Source: Helichrysum umbraculigerum (Eukaryota; Streptophyta; Magnoliopsida; Asterales; Asteraceae). From it: DNA of 64,000 nt. A model generated the notes under the pieces. It did not search any database, was not told the origin of the DNA, and was given only the letters and a program-made list of their open reading frames with translations. Positions within the stretch are counted from its first letter, which is position 1. Each line of letters begins with the position of its first letter. Both the position numbers and the translations under genes were made by a program. Shown here piece by piece: positions 33,073-46,100 of the stretch. The stretch is from assembly GCA_949592205.1 (NCBI GenBank), contig CATIUR010000003.1, positions 76,598,501 through 76,662,500 of the forward strand, in the 5' to 3' direction.

Positions 33073-35014
33073 TATAACACCCCACAATTTAGACCATTTT
33101 TTTTTATAATTCGGAAGCGCAATTCCCATATATAATATATATATAGATGACACGATATCACCAACCAAAACATTACATATGTTCTAAAATTTACATATAG
33201 TTACAAACGATAATTATCAACTTGGTGTTATTTAAACGAAACATAGTTTTATCAAAACGATCAGAGTTCCAGCTATCAAACATTCCCTTGGATCAACTTC
33301 ACAACAAAATAACCATCAAAATTCAACCTGCAAAAAGTAATGTGGGGGATTAGCACTAAGCTAAGTGAGTAAACTAAGTCTAACAATCTAACTTAGTATA
33401 ACAATCAACTCACAACAATCATCTAAAATAAACAATCAAAACAGAGGATCGGTGGTTCTTGAGATACCCTTAGTTCGCGGTGGCACTCCAAGAACACTTA
33501 ATAATCAACTGCAGGCCAATACAGAGATTTTACCGATAGTTTATTGCTATCTTTAATCAATATGGATTAATTCACAACGAATGTTCATCCAACCCATAAA
33601 GATTAACCTATAGCAACTAAACCCAATTAAATGACCTCTATCATTCCAACCTATCATGGAATTAATCACTAGCAATCAATAAATCTATCAATCAACAAAA
33701 TCAATCAATTGTTCTATCATCAACTTATCCATAATTCAATCAAAAATTTCAACTTAAAATTAATGTAACCAAACTGTTAACACCAAAATTAAACTGTGAG
33801 AACCAGTCCACTCACCTGTCTCGTTTCAAACTCAAAACTCAAAGATCTAACTTTATTGAGTCTTCGTTGGATCTGAAACACAGAAGAAATTTCAAGTCAA
33901 TCATCATATCATATGGTTCATTACTTAATATTAACAATCAAACATATATTAAGTCATATAACCACAATGTACAAGTTATATCACATAATGAAGTTTAAAT
34001 AAAAAATATTCAATTACACAGTATGAATCCGCCGGATTCTAAATGAATCCGCCCGAATTCAATTGAATCCGCCGGATTCAGATAGAATCCACCGGATTCC
34101 AGTCATTTCTCCATCTCATAACTGGGACAGAACTTTAATAAGGAATCCGGTTGAGGGATCCGCCCGGATTTACCCTGAATCCGCCGGATTCCACTGTTAT
34201 TCCAGACCTGCACTTAACCATTTCCTGCACATATCACTTACGAACCTCAATTCACAAAATCGACCAAACTGAGATATAGACTCGAATTTTTACCAATATT
34301 TAGCTACCATAACACCTATTAACATCTTATAACATATTTTCAATCATCAAATCATCACAAATCATTCAATCACATATAACCTAACTTAATCATACTCAAA
34401 CCCCAAGAACTCATGAACTAGCAAGATTTCTTTTATGAAATCAGTTTATTTCATGCTTACAAAGGTCATACAATCATCATCTAACAAGCAATTCAATCAT
34501 TCAAGCTCAATTTCAATTAATAAGTAACTTAACCTAATTTCATCATTTTAGGATGAACAAGGAATTTACTTACAAATAAATGGTAAGAAGATGATTAAGA
34601 TGATGATATGCCCAAGGATTCAACTCCAATTTTTCAATTAACTTGTAAGCTCTTAAGAATTTGAGGGTTTTAGGTTAGTTCTTGATTTAATGTTTAGGAA
34701 ACTAGCAAAGGAATGAAAAATAAGAAAATAGGTCGGCCTCCCTAACTTTTATTACACCGCCTCTTTTATCTCACAGTATAATATAATACCTCTTTTTGAC
34801 ATATTGTCTGGAACCTCATTTTCAGACGCGAGAAAATTATTGTATTTTACCGTCACCTAAATTTATTTAAAACAATTAACATTTCACTAGTCACAATATT
34901 TCCTGAGGCTATTTATCTATTAACTTTTAAATCAAACGCATATCACAATTTAAATTGCATATAAAAATTAAGGAAAATACCTGTTTCTCCTAGGTCCGAT
35001 TTGGGGATGTTACA
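33073..35014 (-). repeat. LTR of the truncated gypsy element (1942 bp)
   Basis: Minus-strand start TGTAACATCCCC (35014) and end GGGTGTTATA (33073), followed by the primer binding site. It contains about seven GAATCC-GCC-GGATTC-type motifs (34025-34191). Frames inside it are not coding. Confidence 0.82.
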
Positions 35015-35970
35015 GATCATCGGTGTAATTAAATTGATTACAAGACTGCGTGTGAAATTTGGAGTAAACCATAAGGATGATTTATGTAATTTTCTCTTTA
35101 TATTGTTTAAGAAGTTGATCCCTTAAAAAAAATCGTTCGAAAAATCTAAAAACTCGATATGAAATTATTTGAAAATTCAGATATTTCGGATATTCGAATT
35201 CGGATATCATTATTCAAATAGGTTAGATAATTTTTGCTTCTGATATACGGAAAAAAAGTTTCAATTTTCCTAGTATTATAAAAAAAAATACAAAAGATAA
35301 ATAAATCATTGTTATTAAATATTGATTAATAATAATATTACATGGTTTAGTCTTGTATACTTTTAATACATTAACTAAATAACGTAAGTGTAGTTATATA
35401 ATATTACATTTTGACAAATATAAAAACTGATTTTTGGTTTTTCGGATATCCGATATTTAGATAACTGAATTCCGGATATCCGACTATGAACACCCCTAAT
35501 CAATAGCATCGGGAGTCATCAAGTTATTGTCGGCGTTTTTGGTCAATAGAGCGGGAGATTGGGGTTTTCTCGACGAACGTTTTTCTCCAAAGTTAAGAGT
35601 TAAACGTTTATTTTTCTTAGTAGTGTAAATGGCTATAATAGTTGTTAACTCGTGACTCGACTCCTAAGGGTCACTATTTACAACACACACACACACACAC
35701 ACACATATTTATGTGTATATGTATATTATTGTTTAAATTTTTTTTCTTAAAAGAATTAAAACATGATTATAGTTGATAGTGAACTTGGTGACCGACAATC
35801 AACACAAAGGCTTAATCTAAAATATATGATAGTCATTTATTTTTCTATCATGTCCTTTTATATTTTATTACGTTACACTAGAAGTTTGTCTGGTTTTCTG
35901 ACTCGTAAGAATCACACAACTGATAACGCGTAAAAAGTCACGTTTTTACACACGTTTTCTATTCCATTAT

Positions 35971-36390
35971 TGTAACACCCCAAAATCCAAAAGTATTAAT
36001 ATGATAAAAGCGAAATAAGTTGTTCTAAATTTTATTATTTTAAGTGGTATAAATTAATAATAACTGTAGTCGGTTTTTAACTAGCACATTCACACGTATT
36101 TTTCAGTTTTTGGGCCTTGTTTTGGACTTGTTGATTAGATTACGGTTTGACCTTTTGTTTCCTTAGGCCATAGGGATTACCTATTTGGGTAAATACGTTT
36201 CTAGAGTTTGTTTTCACTATGTTTTAGAGGCTTTGAATATTGATTATATAAGTGAAAACATGAAATCAGTAATACGAATATGGTGTATTATTTGCAAGGT
36301 GTGATTAAAATTCCTTGCTAATAATTATGTGATATTATGATTAGAGAATATGTTATGACTGCGGTCAAACAAGTAGACGAATAAAATGTG
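35971..36390 (+). mobile_element. LTR fragment (TGTAACACCCC start)
   Basis: At the point where copy 2 stops matching copy 1, the sequence becomes TGTAACACCCCAAAATCC, a typical plant gypsy LTR start. It continues for about 420 bp before the copies align again near 36400. The other LTR end and a TSD are not visible, so this is a truncated copy or the scar of a deletion that removed the matching part of copy 1. Confidence 0.5.
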
Positions 36391-36469
36391 ATCATGCTTA
36401 TATGTTCTCTTGGTTTCACATGATGACTACTATTATCGCCGTCATGAAATAGCATCATTTTATAAGTGT

Positions 36470-36501
36470 AGTACTGCTGTGTTACGCGGTTACCCTACTA
36501 A
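36470..36501 (+). mobile_element. Old Helitron 3' terminus (copy 2)
   Basis: A hairpin-like GCTGTGTTACGCGG is followed by a terminal CTAA before T36502. It corresponds to 12541-12576 in copy 1. Confidence 0.5.
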
Positions 36502-36574
36502 TACCAATTATGTATATATTGATAAAAGTTAGTATATTACTTTTAGGAGTAAACACTCATCTTGTCACAAATTA

Positions 36575-37331
36575 TCTCTACTCCTTTATTAATCATTTTG
36601 ATGTTTTGGCTTAATTGACTTAGTAGATAGATATGCAAAATCCCAATAATACCCATCAAGTGTACCTGTCACTGACTCATATTAATTTAAATTACTTTTC
36701 CTAATTTAAATCACTTCAATCTCATAATTTTAGACGTACTTAAATTTTTAAATACTCACTTTAAATTACTTTTCTACTTACCACCATGTGTACCTGTCAT
36801 TGACTCATGCAACTATTATTTTTGAAAAGTAAACTATATAAATACAACAAGTACTATTACAGTGGGTGCACAATATCAATTCACGATTACAATATCAATT
36901 CACGATTAGATCAAATTCAATACAATATCAATTACATACTCAAAAATGGAAATTTCACCATTAATACAAAATCCCTTGATAAAAATAAAATAAAATACTG
37001 ACACTATAAAAACACAGTTTTGTTTCATGAAAAAATAAGACAGCAAATCAACACACCAATATACCACAGTAATATCAACACACCAACTATGGATTCCGAA
37101 ATTAACATGATTGATGCTCACCTTGATGCTGAAAATTATCTTGAACTTACTCTTGAAACTGCTTCACAATCTGCTCCCGTTATTGATCCGGTTTCTGCAC
37201 AGGTCTCAACTTCCATTGTTGCTTCAGCTATGTTTAACCTGATACAAAATCAATTTTACAACTGGTTTTTCATTATGTTTTATCATAAATTTCAAATATG
37301 TTCCCGTCGCATTACGCGGGTTAGTTGCTAG
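36575..37331 (+). mobile_element. Non-autonomous Helitron (757 bp)
   Basis: Starts TCTCTACTCC right after A and ends with the hairpin CCCGTCGCATTACGCGGG, a short spacer and CTAG before T. It is inserted exactly between A and T relative to copy 1 (about 13290), with no target duplication. It has no Rep/helicase gene. An open stretch beginning MDSEINMIDAHLDAENYLEL (37089) is of unknown origin and could be captured or chance. Confidence 0.85.
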
Positions 37332-37665
37332 TAATTGAAAGGTGACATTCATTTTGGTACGAAGATACTAATATTTCTATGATAATATTTACTTACTATT
37401 TAAACGTTTTTAGGCTAACAATCGAGTTATCGAATCAAATCATATCAAATCAATCATCAAATCAAACTAACAAATACTCCGTATATAACAAAATACGAAT
37501 TAATAAAACAATAACCAGATTCTTCGCTCATTCGTTACTTTTTAAAAATAACACTCTCGAATCGAATAATCATTCGATTCCCAAAATATAAAAACAACCC
37601 CTCTTTCTCACCATCATCATCAATCACACCCCAAAACCCTAGATTTTTCATTTTCATCAGCAACT

Positions 37666-39375
37666 ATGGCACCAATTGATCCACATTCATTCACCGATTC
37701 AACTCACCCATTAACAACTCACATCTCCCTTAATCTCTACTTCGATTTCACAACTTCCACCATCGCATCATCCGCCCTACTCACTCTCTCCGCTCCTTAC
37801 ACCGGCGATCTTGTTCTCGATACTCGATCACTCACCATAACTTCAGTAATCGACCCAGTTACTAACACCCAGATCCCATTTTCACTTTCGTCCGACGTTG
37901 ACTCCATAAAAGGCCAACCTTTAACCGTTTCCGTTTCAAATATTTCAAAAATTTTAATAATTTTTGTTACTTCTGTTACTAGCTCAGCGCTTCAATGGCT
38001 GACCCCACCTCAAACGTTTAATAAAAAGTTTCCATTTGTGTATACACAATGTCATTCTATTCATGCTAGGTCTATTTTTCCTTGTCAAGATACACCGACA
38101 ACACGTGTTCGATATAATGCCAAGCTGAACATTCTGCATCAGTTATCGGCTGTTATGAGTGCGAAACATCTCGAAAGGAGGGACCCGTTAGTCGGGTGTG
38201 GTGATTCGGGTTTGTGTTGTGATGAGTCTTTGTGGTGTGGTGAAGGAAGAGTGGTTGAGGAGTTTGTGATGGAACAACCGATTCCGACTTACTTGTTTGC
38301 GTTTGCAGTTGGGGAATTGGGGTGTAGGGAAGTGGGTCCTAGGACTAGGGTGTTTGCTGAGGCTGTGCCATTGGTTCTTGATGCTGCAGCGAAGGAGTTT
38401 GCGGGGACGGAGGATATGATTAGAGTTGGTGAGAAGTTGTTTGGGGAGTATGATTGGGAGAGGTTTGATTTGTTGGTTTTGCCACCTAGTTTTCCTTATG
38501 GTGGGATGGAGAATCCGAGGATGGTGTTTTTGACTCCTACGGTGATTAAGGGCGATGCTAGCGGTGGGCAGATGGTGGCACACGAACTTGCTCATAGCTG
38601 GACTGGGAATTTGATTACTAACAAAACTAATGATCACTTTTGGTTGAATGAGGTAAATTTGATAAAAAAATTAGTTGATACTTTACTTACTGATATAAAT
38701 ATTTTGATTTCTTACACTTGTTAAACATGTAATGTCAGTGTTGACTATTTAGTTTAAAATATGTTTTGTGTGGATGGATGTTTAAATTTTGAAGATAATA
38801 GAAATCTTTGAATGTTGCAAAGAAAATGGCCTAATGATACAGTTGACAAGTTCTAGAAATTGCTGATAAGTTGATGAAGGAAACAAACTCACTATGATCT
38901 CAAGTAAGAATTTAAAGGAAAACATGGTTATGGACTTAAAGAATATGTATGTATGTAGAAAAAAGGTTGTGATTACCACATGACATTGTAATTTATATTT
39001 GGTCCATATGTCTTCCTATCTTGTCAATCTTTTTGAATAAGATATTTAACTGATTCAATATTTTTTGTGTAGATTTGCTTTTGATTTCTTTGAATTTTCC
39101 CTTTTTTTCCTTCTTTCTTGTAGGGATTTACAACTTATGCAGAAAGGAGAATAGTCGAGGCTGTGCAAGGGGAGGACATAGCTGCATTAAATATTGGAAT
39201 TGGTTGGAAAGGTTTGGTTGATGAGATGGAAAGGTTCAAAGATAACATGGAGTTCACAAAACTCCTAACTAACCAAGAAGGTGTGGATCCAGATGATGTT
39301 TATTCTCAAGTTCCATATGAAAAAGGTTTTCAGTTTCTATGGCGTATCGAGCGACAGGTACTCATATTATTGCAT

Positions 39376-39420
<45 letters not shown>

Positions 39421-40939
39421 ATGTTCATGAGTTTTATATATCCTCGATTCCTTTCTATGTGATGCTCAGATTGGGAGGGCAGCATTCGATGAATTCCTTA
39501 AGAAATACATTGCTGCATTTAAGTTCCAATCCATTGATACAAGCATGTTTCTTGATTTCTTGAAAGCAAATGTTCCTGGAATAGAGAATGACATTGATTT
39601 GAAAACATGGACCGAGGGTACTGGCATCCCTGCTGATGCCATGGAGCCAGTTTCTAATATCTATACGAAGATCGTGTCACTAGCACGCGAGTTTAAACAA
39701 GGTAGGATGCCAAGTGAGGAAGAAGTGGCTTGCTGGCATGGACAAGAATGGGAGCTTTATTTGGAGAATCTCCCTGATTCTGTTGAAGCTTCACAGGTAC
39801 GAATGATTCTTTTCATACAGACACACAAATCGCATTTTGAAAGTGATCTTCTGATTACTGCATTTTGAAGTAGCAGATTATTGTTTCTAGAGTTTGAGTA
39901 CAGTGGAACTGATTCTGATCATCTGGTTGTTTAGGGGTCAAAATGTTAGTTTAGGAGTAGCTGGAACAAAACTGATTCTAGTTATTCGATTATTCAGGGG
40001 TCATTTTACATGTATGTCCTTACATAAACTGAAGGTGCTAAACACTTGATCAAGTGATTATCGCTCCTTCAAACACATACAAACACTATCTCTTGCAGCC
40101 CGTTTTGTTACACTAATAAAATCATTTTGATTATTTCATATCACAATTAATAACAGAACGCAATGCGAAACACCCTCATAGTAATCTATGTATGACGGCT
40201 GTGGCGATAGGTAGTTTTTTGTGTGATGTGGTCCCTTGTGTCAGTGATGTATTCAATCTATTATCATCGAATGTGAGACTAGATGTCATTATTACATGGA
40301 CATGACAACTTAATTGTTCATTTGATGTCCCTATTGAATAGTTGGCTGATAATGGTTAACCGTTGTAACCTGTTGTTTTCTTTTGGTGAATTGATATTGT
40401 TATATATAAAACTTGAGGATCCGGGTGTTTACTTTTGGTGAAAGGACATCGTTCAATGTAATATTTGTTTGTTATTTCATTACTGAAAAGTCAACTTTAC
40501 TGGTAAATTCTATATTTGAAATCCAGTTCATTTGATTCAATTTTACCTCTGTATTATGTTTTCGTAAAGCAATAACGAGATAATGTGTAATAATTCCATA
40601 ATAATGTGATTCTTTGATCATAAATTTTTGATGGTGCAGGTTACAGCTCTAGATTGTAGATACAGACTATCAGAATCAAAAGACTATGAGGTGAAAGTAG
40701 CATTCCTCCAACTAGCCATTGTTTCAAGATGCCGTGAATACTATAATGTTGTGGAGAAAACCTTAAAGGAAGTAGGGCGAATGAAGTACCTTCGTCCATT
40801 GTTCACTGCACTCGTGAAGGGCAACACAAGGACAGAAGAAGATAAGATATTTGCTCAAAGGGTTTTTGCAGAAGCTCGTGAAACTTACCATCCGATAGCT
40901 CAAGGTGTTGTGGAGTCGATTCTTTCCAAGCATCTGTAA
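37666..40939 (+). CDS. LKHA4: Leukotriene A-4 hydrolase-like M1 aminopeptidase, copy 2
   Basis: Exons are 37666-38652, 39124-39357, 39470-39796 and 40640-40939, giving 615 aa with the same lengths and phases as copy 1. Seven amino-acid differences were counted against copy 1. Zinc site HELAH (306-310), Glu329, GGMENP (279-284) and Tyr389/Tyr394 are all kept. The conserved QCQ of the substrate pocket is QCH here (Gln130 to His), and a nearby conserved Pro is Leu (NILHQ). Intron 3 is shorter than in copy 1 by two gaps of about 230-240 bp. The upstream sequence matches copy 1 to the 5' leader but lacks the foldback MITE. It is likely an active aminopeptidase, but with a possibly altered substrate preference. 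Confidence 0.95.
39379..39418. repeat. (CT)n microsatellite, LKHA4 copy 2 intron 2
   Basis: Same position as 16379-16412 in copy 1 but three CT units longer. Confidence 0.95.
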
Positions 40940-41830
40940 GCATGTATGCAAACATCTGACTGGAAAGACTTATCATAGTTTAGTGGTTTGAATTTATGTG
41001 GATCGTCTCTTAACTTTAGACTCAAGCTTTTATGAATATGTTTCTCATTGTTCTGGGTATTAATATTGCATATCAAATTTGGTTCGCTATACATATTTGG
41101 GAAGCTTAAAATCTGTTTTCAAGGTTTGGTGTTTGAAGTTGTGTCAAAATTCAAGGTTAACTTATGCTTATATTGAAAAGGTGGGTCATTGACTAAATGG
41201 GTGGAACCGTGGAATCAATACCATGCTGGACCCAAATGAATTATGGGCCGACAGGTTTGATTTAGATAAAACCAAAATGTGGATGGGTTTTTTACTTTTG
41301 CATGGTGCAGCCAGCGAACCTGAATTAAGTCTGTTGATTGAAACAACTAAACAAGGTGATATTTCACTATAAGCAGTTGGAAACCATTGGCAGTTTTTGG
41401 GCCATCTTCAGAATCCGGAGATCTGATGATGTTTCTTCATGGTGATTCTTAGAGGTTTGAAAGTTCTGTACAACAAACATCATCCATCAAACCATGTGCT
41501 AACTCATGGAGCTGGCATTCAATTACACTAGATGGAGTGGATGTCTATCGCTTTGATCGCTAATTTAATTTCTTCTCGTCAAAAACAGAAATATATATAT
41601 AACTGAACAAAATTGCTTAATATGCCTTACACAAATGTTTAAAAAGATCTTTTTTTCTTACCCAACAAATGACTTGTCTGTTGAAGTTAGTGTTTTAAGC
41701 TTGCATATCTGTTTTGTTTTTTGATAATGTAAATTAATGAAAACATGATGGGGTATTATTTGAAAGTTTACATGTCTTTTTTTTTTTCTTTTTCTTTCAT
41801 CTGGGGTTTATATTCAATTTGTTGCTACAG
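40940..41830. other. 3' flank of LKHA4 copy 2
   Basis: Contains the 3' UTR and duplicated non-coding DNA matching 18383-19182. No gene recognised. Confidence 0.6.
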
Positions 41831-41936
41831 AAATGGGCAACTCCTTTGTGCCTATCCTGATCTAATGCCGAGACAAAATGATGATGGGCACACCATATTT
41901 CATGTGTTTGTAATGCATCATCGTCATATGAGATGA
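41831..41936 (+). pseudogene. Ankyrin-repeat protein exon relic, copy 2
   Basis: Same relic as 19183-19307, with a 19-bp deletion after ATGGGCAAC that shifts the frame relative to copy 1. The YPDL and DDGHTIFH pieces are still readable. Confidence 0.5.
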
Positions 41937-43122
41937 GTAGTCATTCTCAAGGAAGGACCTAATAATTTAGCTCAAAAGTTTCTTCTAAAGTATAGCAATT
42001 TGTGACTTCGTAGACACCCCTGTTCTAAAAGACAAGTAGTCACTCTCTAAGTATTGGACTAATGGACTTTAGGGTATCTCTTTAACGCAAATATAAGTTA
42101 TGTACAATGCAAACCCGACTTATAGCTGCTCTACTTTTGGCCTGTTCCTGAGATAAAATCTTCGTTACACGAACATATGTTGGCAAGACATTGATGTACA
42201 CTAGACTGTATATTTATATAACTTTGGCATGTATCGATGATCTTTATGTTGGTCATGAAATCCTCATTTTCAACCTACCTGAAGTTAATTGCCAATCCTT
42301 TTATGATCATACAATTATTGGAAATCCAGTGTAACTTGTAACATTTAAATGTTTGCCGAATATCTTGACTAAAAGCACCCCTTTTTCATATTTCAAGATA
42401 AATGATTGATGGTATTGGTTTTGACCATGTGACCCCCCTTTATTCTGTCTGGCATATTCGCCATCAAACATAGCCATGCAGGGAAAACTTTCAAACAACC
42501 TATTCTGGACAAACAAAATCGTAACTCACTAGCTGATCAAGGTTTGATTTGTCAAAACTACAATCTTCTCCTTTTTGTTCATCATCCCCAAGACCTTTTG
42601 ATAACATCGAACATTGTCAATATGTTCTGCCATCACTAGAACCCTTGTTAAAAAGTGGTTCAACTTCACATCATACAAATTGGGAAAAAGAAAACAAAAA
42701 CATATGACCAGGTGAAGTGATACAGATAAGCCTAAGCTGACGAACATTCCAGTGCAGTAACCAGCAAGGACAAAGGCTACTTGGGTCAACGAAAAGGCCT
42801 GCATCCCTACATAATGTATATATCCAGTTCCTTTGAAGTACCATATCAAATTATCAACAACAAAACTGCATCCCTACGTGACCCACAAAAATGCATAAAA
42901 TACCTTTTTGGCACCACAACACTTTAAAATGAGCAACTATATAACGTTGCACTTGCTTGAAGTTTAGATTTCTGTTTGATTGATTACTCAAAAGAATCAT
43001 GCAGTTGTCATCAACTGAATGTGACGTTTGATGTTTACTCTGTTAGTTCCAAAAATACTTCTAAAAGAGACTATAGAATAACAAGAATAATGCAAAAATA
43101 TTTCTGGAAGGATGTGTTTTGG

Positions 43123-46100
43123 CTACGCAACACCCTCCCTTTCCAGAATATATTCCACAGCCTCTTCTACAGTATCAACAACCTGAAAAAGACAAGTGAT
43201 TATATTAGTTAATAGTTTAAAGCATTAACTTTCTCAAACTTGATCAAGGTAATCAACTAATACTCCACCATGCATTTTAGTGAGATTCTTCGTGTTTTCT
43301 CTTCTTCTTCCTTTTTTTTCAAATTATAATCAAGACATCAGACCACACACACAAAAACCAGATTGCTGAATTGAGAAGCTAAAAAACACAAGTCAAGCTT
43401 TTCTTTTCTGTCTGAGAAACAACTTGTGCTAATAAGGCATTGCAAGAGATGTTATTGTTTTTCTAACGATCCTACTTAACAGAAAATTGTATACCAACAA
43501 TCGCAACCAATAAATTGAAAAGAAAAAACGAAGTTAAAGCATGAAACGACAAGCGCTTAAAGGAAATTTTCACCGGTTATGTTGCAACAAAATTAACACT
43601 ATGTTAGTATGCGTAGTCGGGAAAATACAAGTGCATTTTCATTGAGATAGGGTGCATATAGTGGCAATTAAATTTCTCTAATTTTTCATCTATACTTTTC
43701 CAGAAAATGATAGACGGCTTTTTTTTATCTCTAATATACTACTCAAAATTAGAAAATGTGTTCATTTGTTTTCCATTTCCAGTTTAAAAATGAGTCTCAT
43801 ATCTTTGTAAAGGAAATTAGTTGAAAACTACAAAAGTGGGTTTTCAAATGTGTGTAGTCTAATTTAGAAAAGTGGTTTTTCTCTTTTCTAAGAGAGGTTT
43901 GCCTTAAAAGTCCAATTTGAGCACGTTTTTCCCTGTTTAGAGTTCTCCTTAAAAAATTTTTCTCAAAAAAGTCCAATTTCGGGCAACTAAAAGCACCCTA
44001 AGCCTCTATTTTATAAATTACACAACACTAGGAAAGCAATCAAGATAATTAGGAAGCCATTGAACCTAGACTAGGAACTACTCGTATATCATTATCTCTA
44101 GCAGTTAGGATCATCAACTCATGCATACATTATAATGTTTCGTACATTCTAGCAAGTGCGATGGTTAGTTTGCAATGGAACAAATAGATTGATTAAAAGA
44201 CCATTTAGTCTATTAATAGATGTTATGGTGTACCGGTGTTGTATTGCAAATTAAACTACCGCAGTGCTGTCTTGCAAATAAATCATCAAATGTAGGCATT
44301 GTGAAATACGGTATCTCTTTACCAACCCACCATAAGGTACCTTTCACAGTTGAATATTGGTTACATGTGGTGTATGCATACAAGTGATAAGACTGGCAAA
44401 TATTGGCACTGTTCTAGGTATACGTTAAGAATCAAGGGAGCCAAATCTCAGTATGTTCATAATTAGTATACATATAGGTACAAGGTGGCTTATTTTAATA
44501 ATTTGTATTCTAATTATTAATATGAAATGATTGAGTCAGGATACTAGCTTTTCTTACTTCGAGATAAATAACCAAAAATCAATTCAACTCTGACTTACAT
44601 GATCGGCAGGATATTCTTTGTGGTTCTCCTTTCCTCGGAAAACGCCTGTCCTTGTCAATATAGAATGCCATGGATGTCCAGCCTGAGATATAAAAATGGG
44701 AAATGAAGTTTTATATAGTATAATGCACACGCTTCACTCATCTAATTCAACCTTGTTCAATTTGATAATATTCGTAAGTAAAAGAAACAAACCTGTCTTG
44801 CCCCCCTAATATCAACTGAAGGATTGTCCCCGATCATGTACAGGGTTTCAAAATTGTGTGATCTGTAATCTTCATTGAGATCATCAGCACTACTTGCCAA
44901 TGATTGGAGTTGCTTCAGTATGGATTCAGCATTCTTGAACACAAAAGGATTTGGTTTTCCAAACGATGTATACTCCAATGGCTTGGGGTGAATCCTACAT
45001 GAGCAGAGCAAAAGTTAACGTCATAAAATATGAAATTAACTTTGAGCAATGTGGTATTTGTCAGAAAAAGTCTAAAAAATACGTGGAATGTATATAGTAA
45101 CCATGATGCAAGCATCTTTATTAACTGGATTTAACATTGTTAGTTCACTCGAACCCACATAGTAAACAAAAAAAGCACAAAGTATTATCCATTTAGAGGT
45201 GGCAAAATGGGTGGGTTGGCTAATTGGTAACGGGAAAAAACGTGCATCTTTATGCATGAGTCAAGTCAAGTAAGGTCAGGTTGGGCTGGCCTCAAACACT
45301 GAAGACAATGTTTATAATAAACAATTAGTGTTTCAAATATGTTTAAGAAATATTATTTCTTCGATTATGATGTCTTATGCATTATAAATACACGAGACAT
45401 TCAACACGTTCGACCCATTTGACACATCTCCTTTTCGGCTATAATTGTAATTTTACCTGTTTAGCCCATCAAATAGAACACATCCCGAATTGATCCAAAC
45501 ATAAGTAAATGGGTCAAAATTGGAACCGGTAGACAGTGTACAAGAATATTCGTGACATTACCTGTTAAAGATGCTTTCCAGAGCGATCCTGAAAGCCCCC
45601 ATGCCAAGACGTTCAGAAGGAAACACAGCCTGCCCTGACCTTTAACATCATCAGTCCATTCCAGTAAACAACAAAAACCATAATGTATGATCCAAAAGTT
45701 CAAGATAATGAAGTGACCAATTTTTTCTTAAAGCTTCAACCGTTCAACAGGTTATTTGAGAAAGTTCGAATATGAATAGCATGTTTGACTACATTATTAC
45801 GAAAAGATGATGAAATGGGTCGATTGAGTAATGGGTCAAAAGGGTAAATCCACTGTCATGAATCGGAATGGTTGGCTTGACCGAAACCAGTTTATCCAAA
45901 TTGTCAAGTATGATAAGAAAAGGTATATCACCCCAGTCTCAATAATCATCCGACTGACTAAAAAATATATTGAACATAGCGTAGCAGGTTTTATTTATTA
46001 AAATACATTATAGACGACTTTCAACTCATTTGGCATGTTTCTAGTTAATCTAATCAAATCATTTTTACCCATTTGACTTGTTAGAGGAATAACAACCCCC

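Larger units (their letters stand above)
29600..35014 (-). mobile_element. Truncated Ty3/gypsy retrotransposon between the duplication copies
   Basis: Read on the minus strand: LTR 35014-33073, tRNA-iMet-type primer binding site, broken gag with two zinc knuckles, a nested solo LTR, then the aspartic protease, which stops at the junction. RT, RNase H, integrase and the downstream LTR are absent. The outer LTR edge (GGATGTTACA) abuts the start of duplication copy 2. It is non-functional. Confidence 0.88.
35015..45361 (+). repeat. Segmental duplication, copy 2
   Basis: Direct repeat of 7863-29577. It carries LKHA4 copy 2, an ankyrin relic and the 3' part of the complete HAD gene. It lacks the five copy 1 insertions but has its own Helitron (36575-37331) and a different LTR fragment at 35971-36390. 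Past 45361 the sequence is unique, continuing intron 9 of the HAD gene. Confidence 0.93.

Noticed and set aside
37020..37331. 103-aa ORF in the Helitron as a real gene
   Set aside because: Part of it may be captured sequence, but it ends at the Helitron hairpin and has no known domain, so it is not called as a gene.
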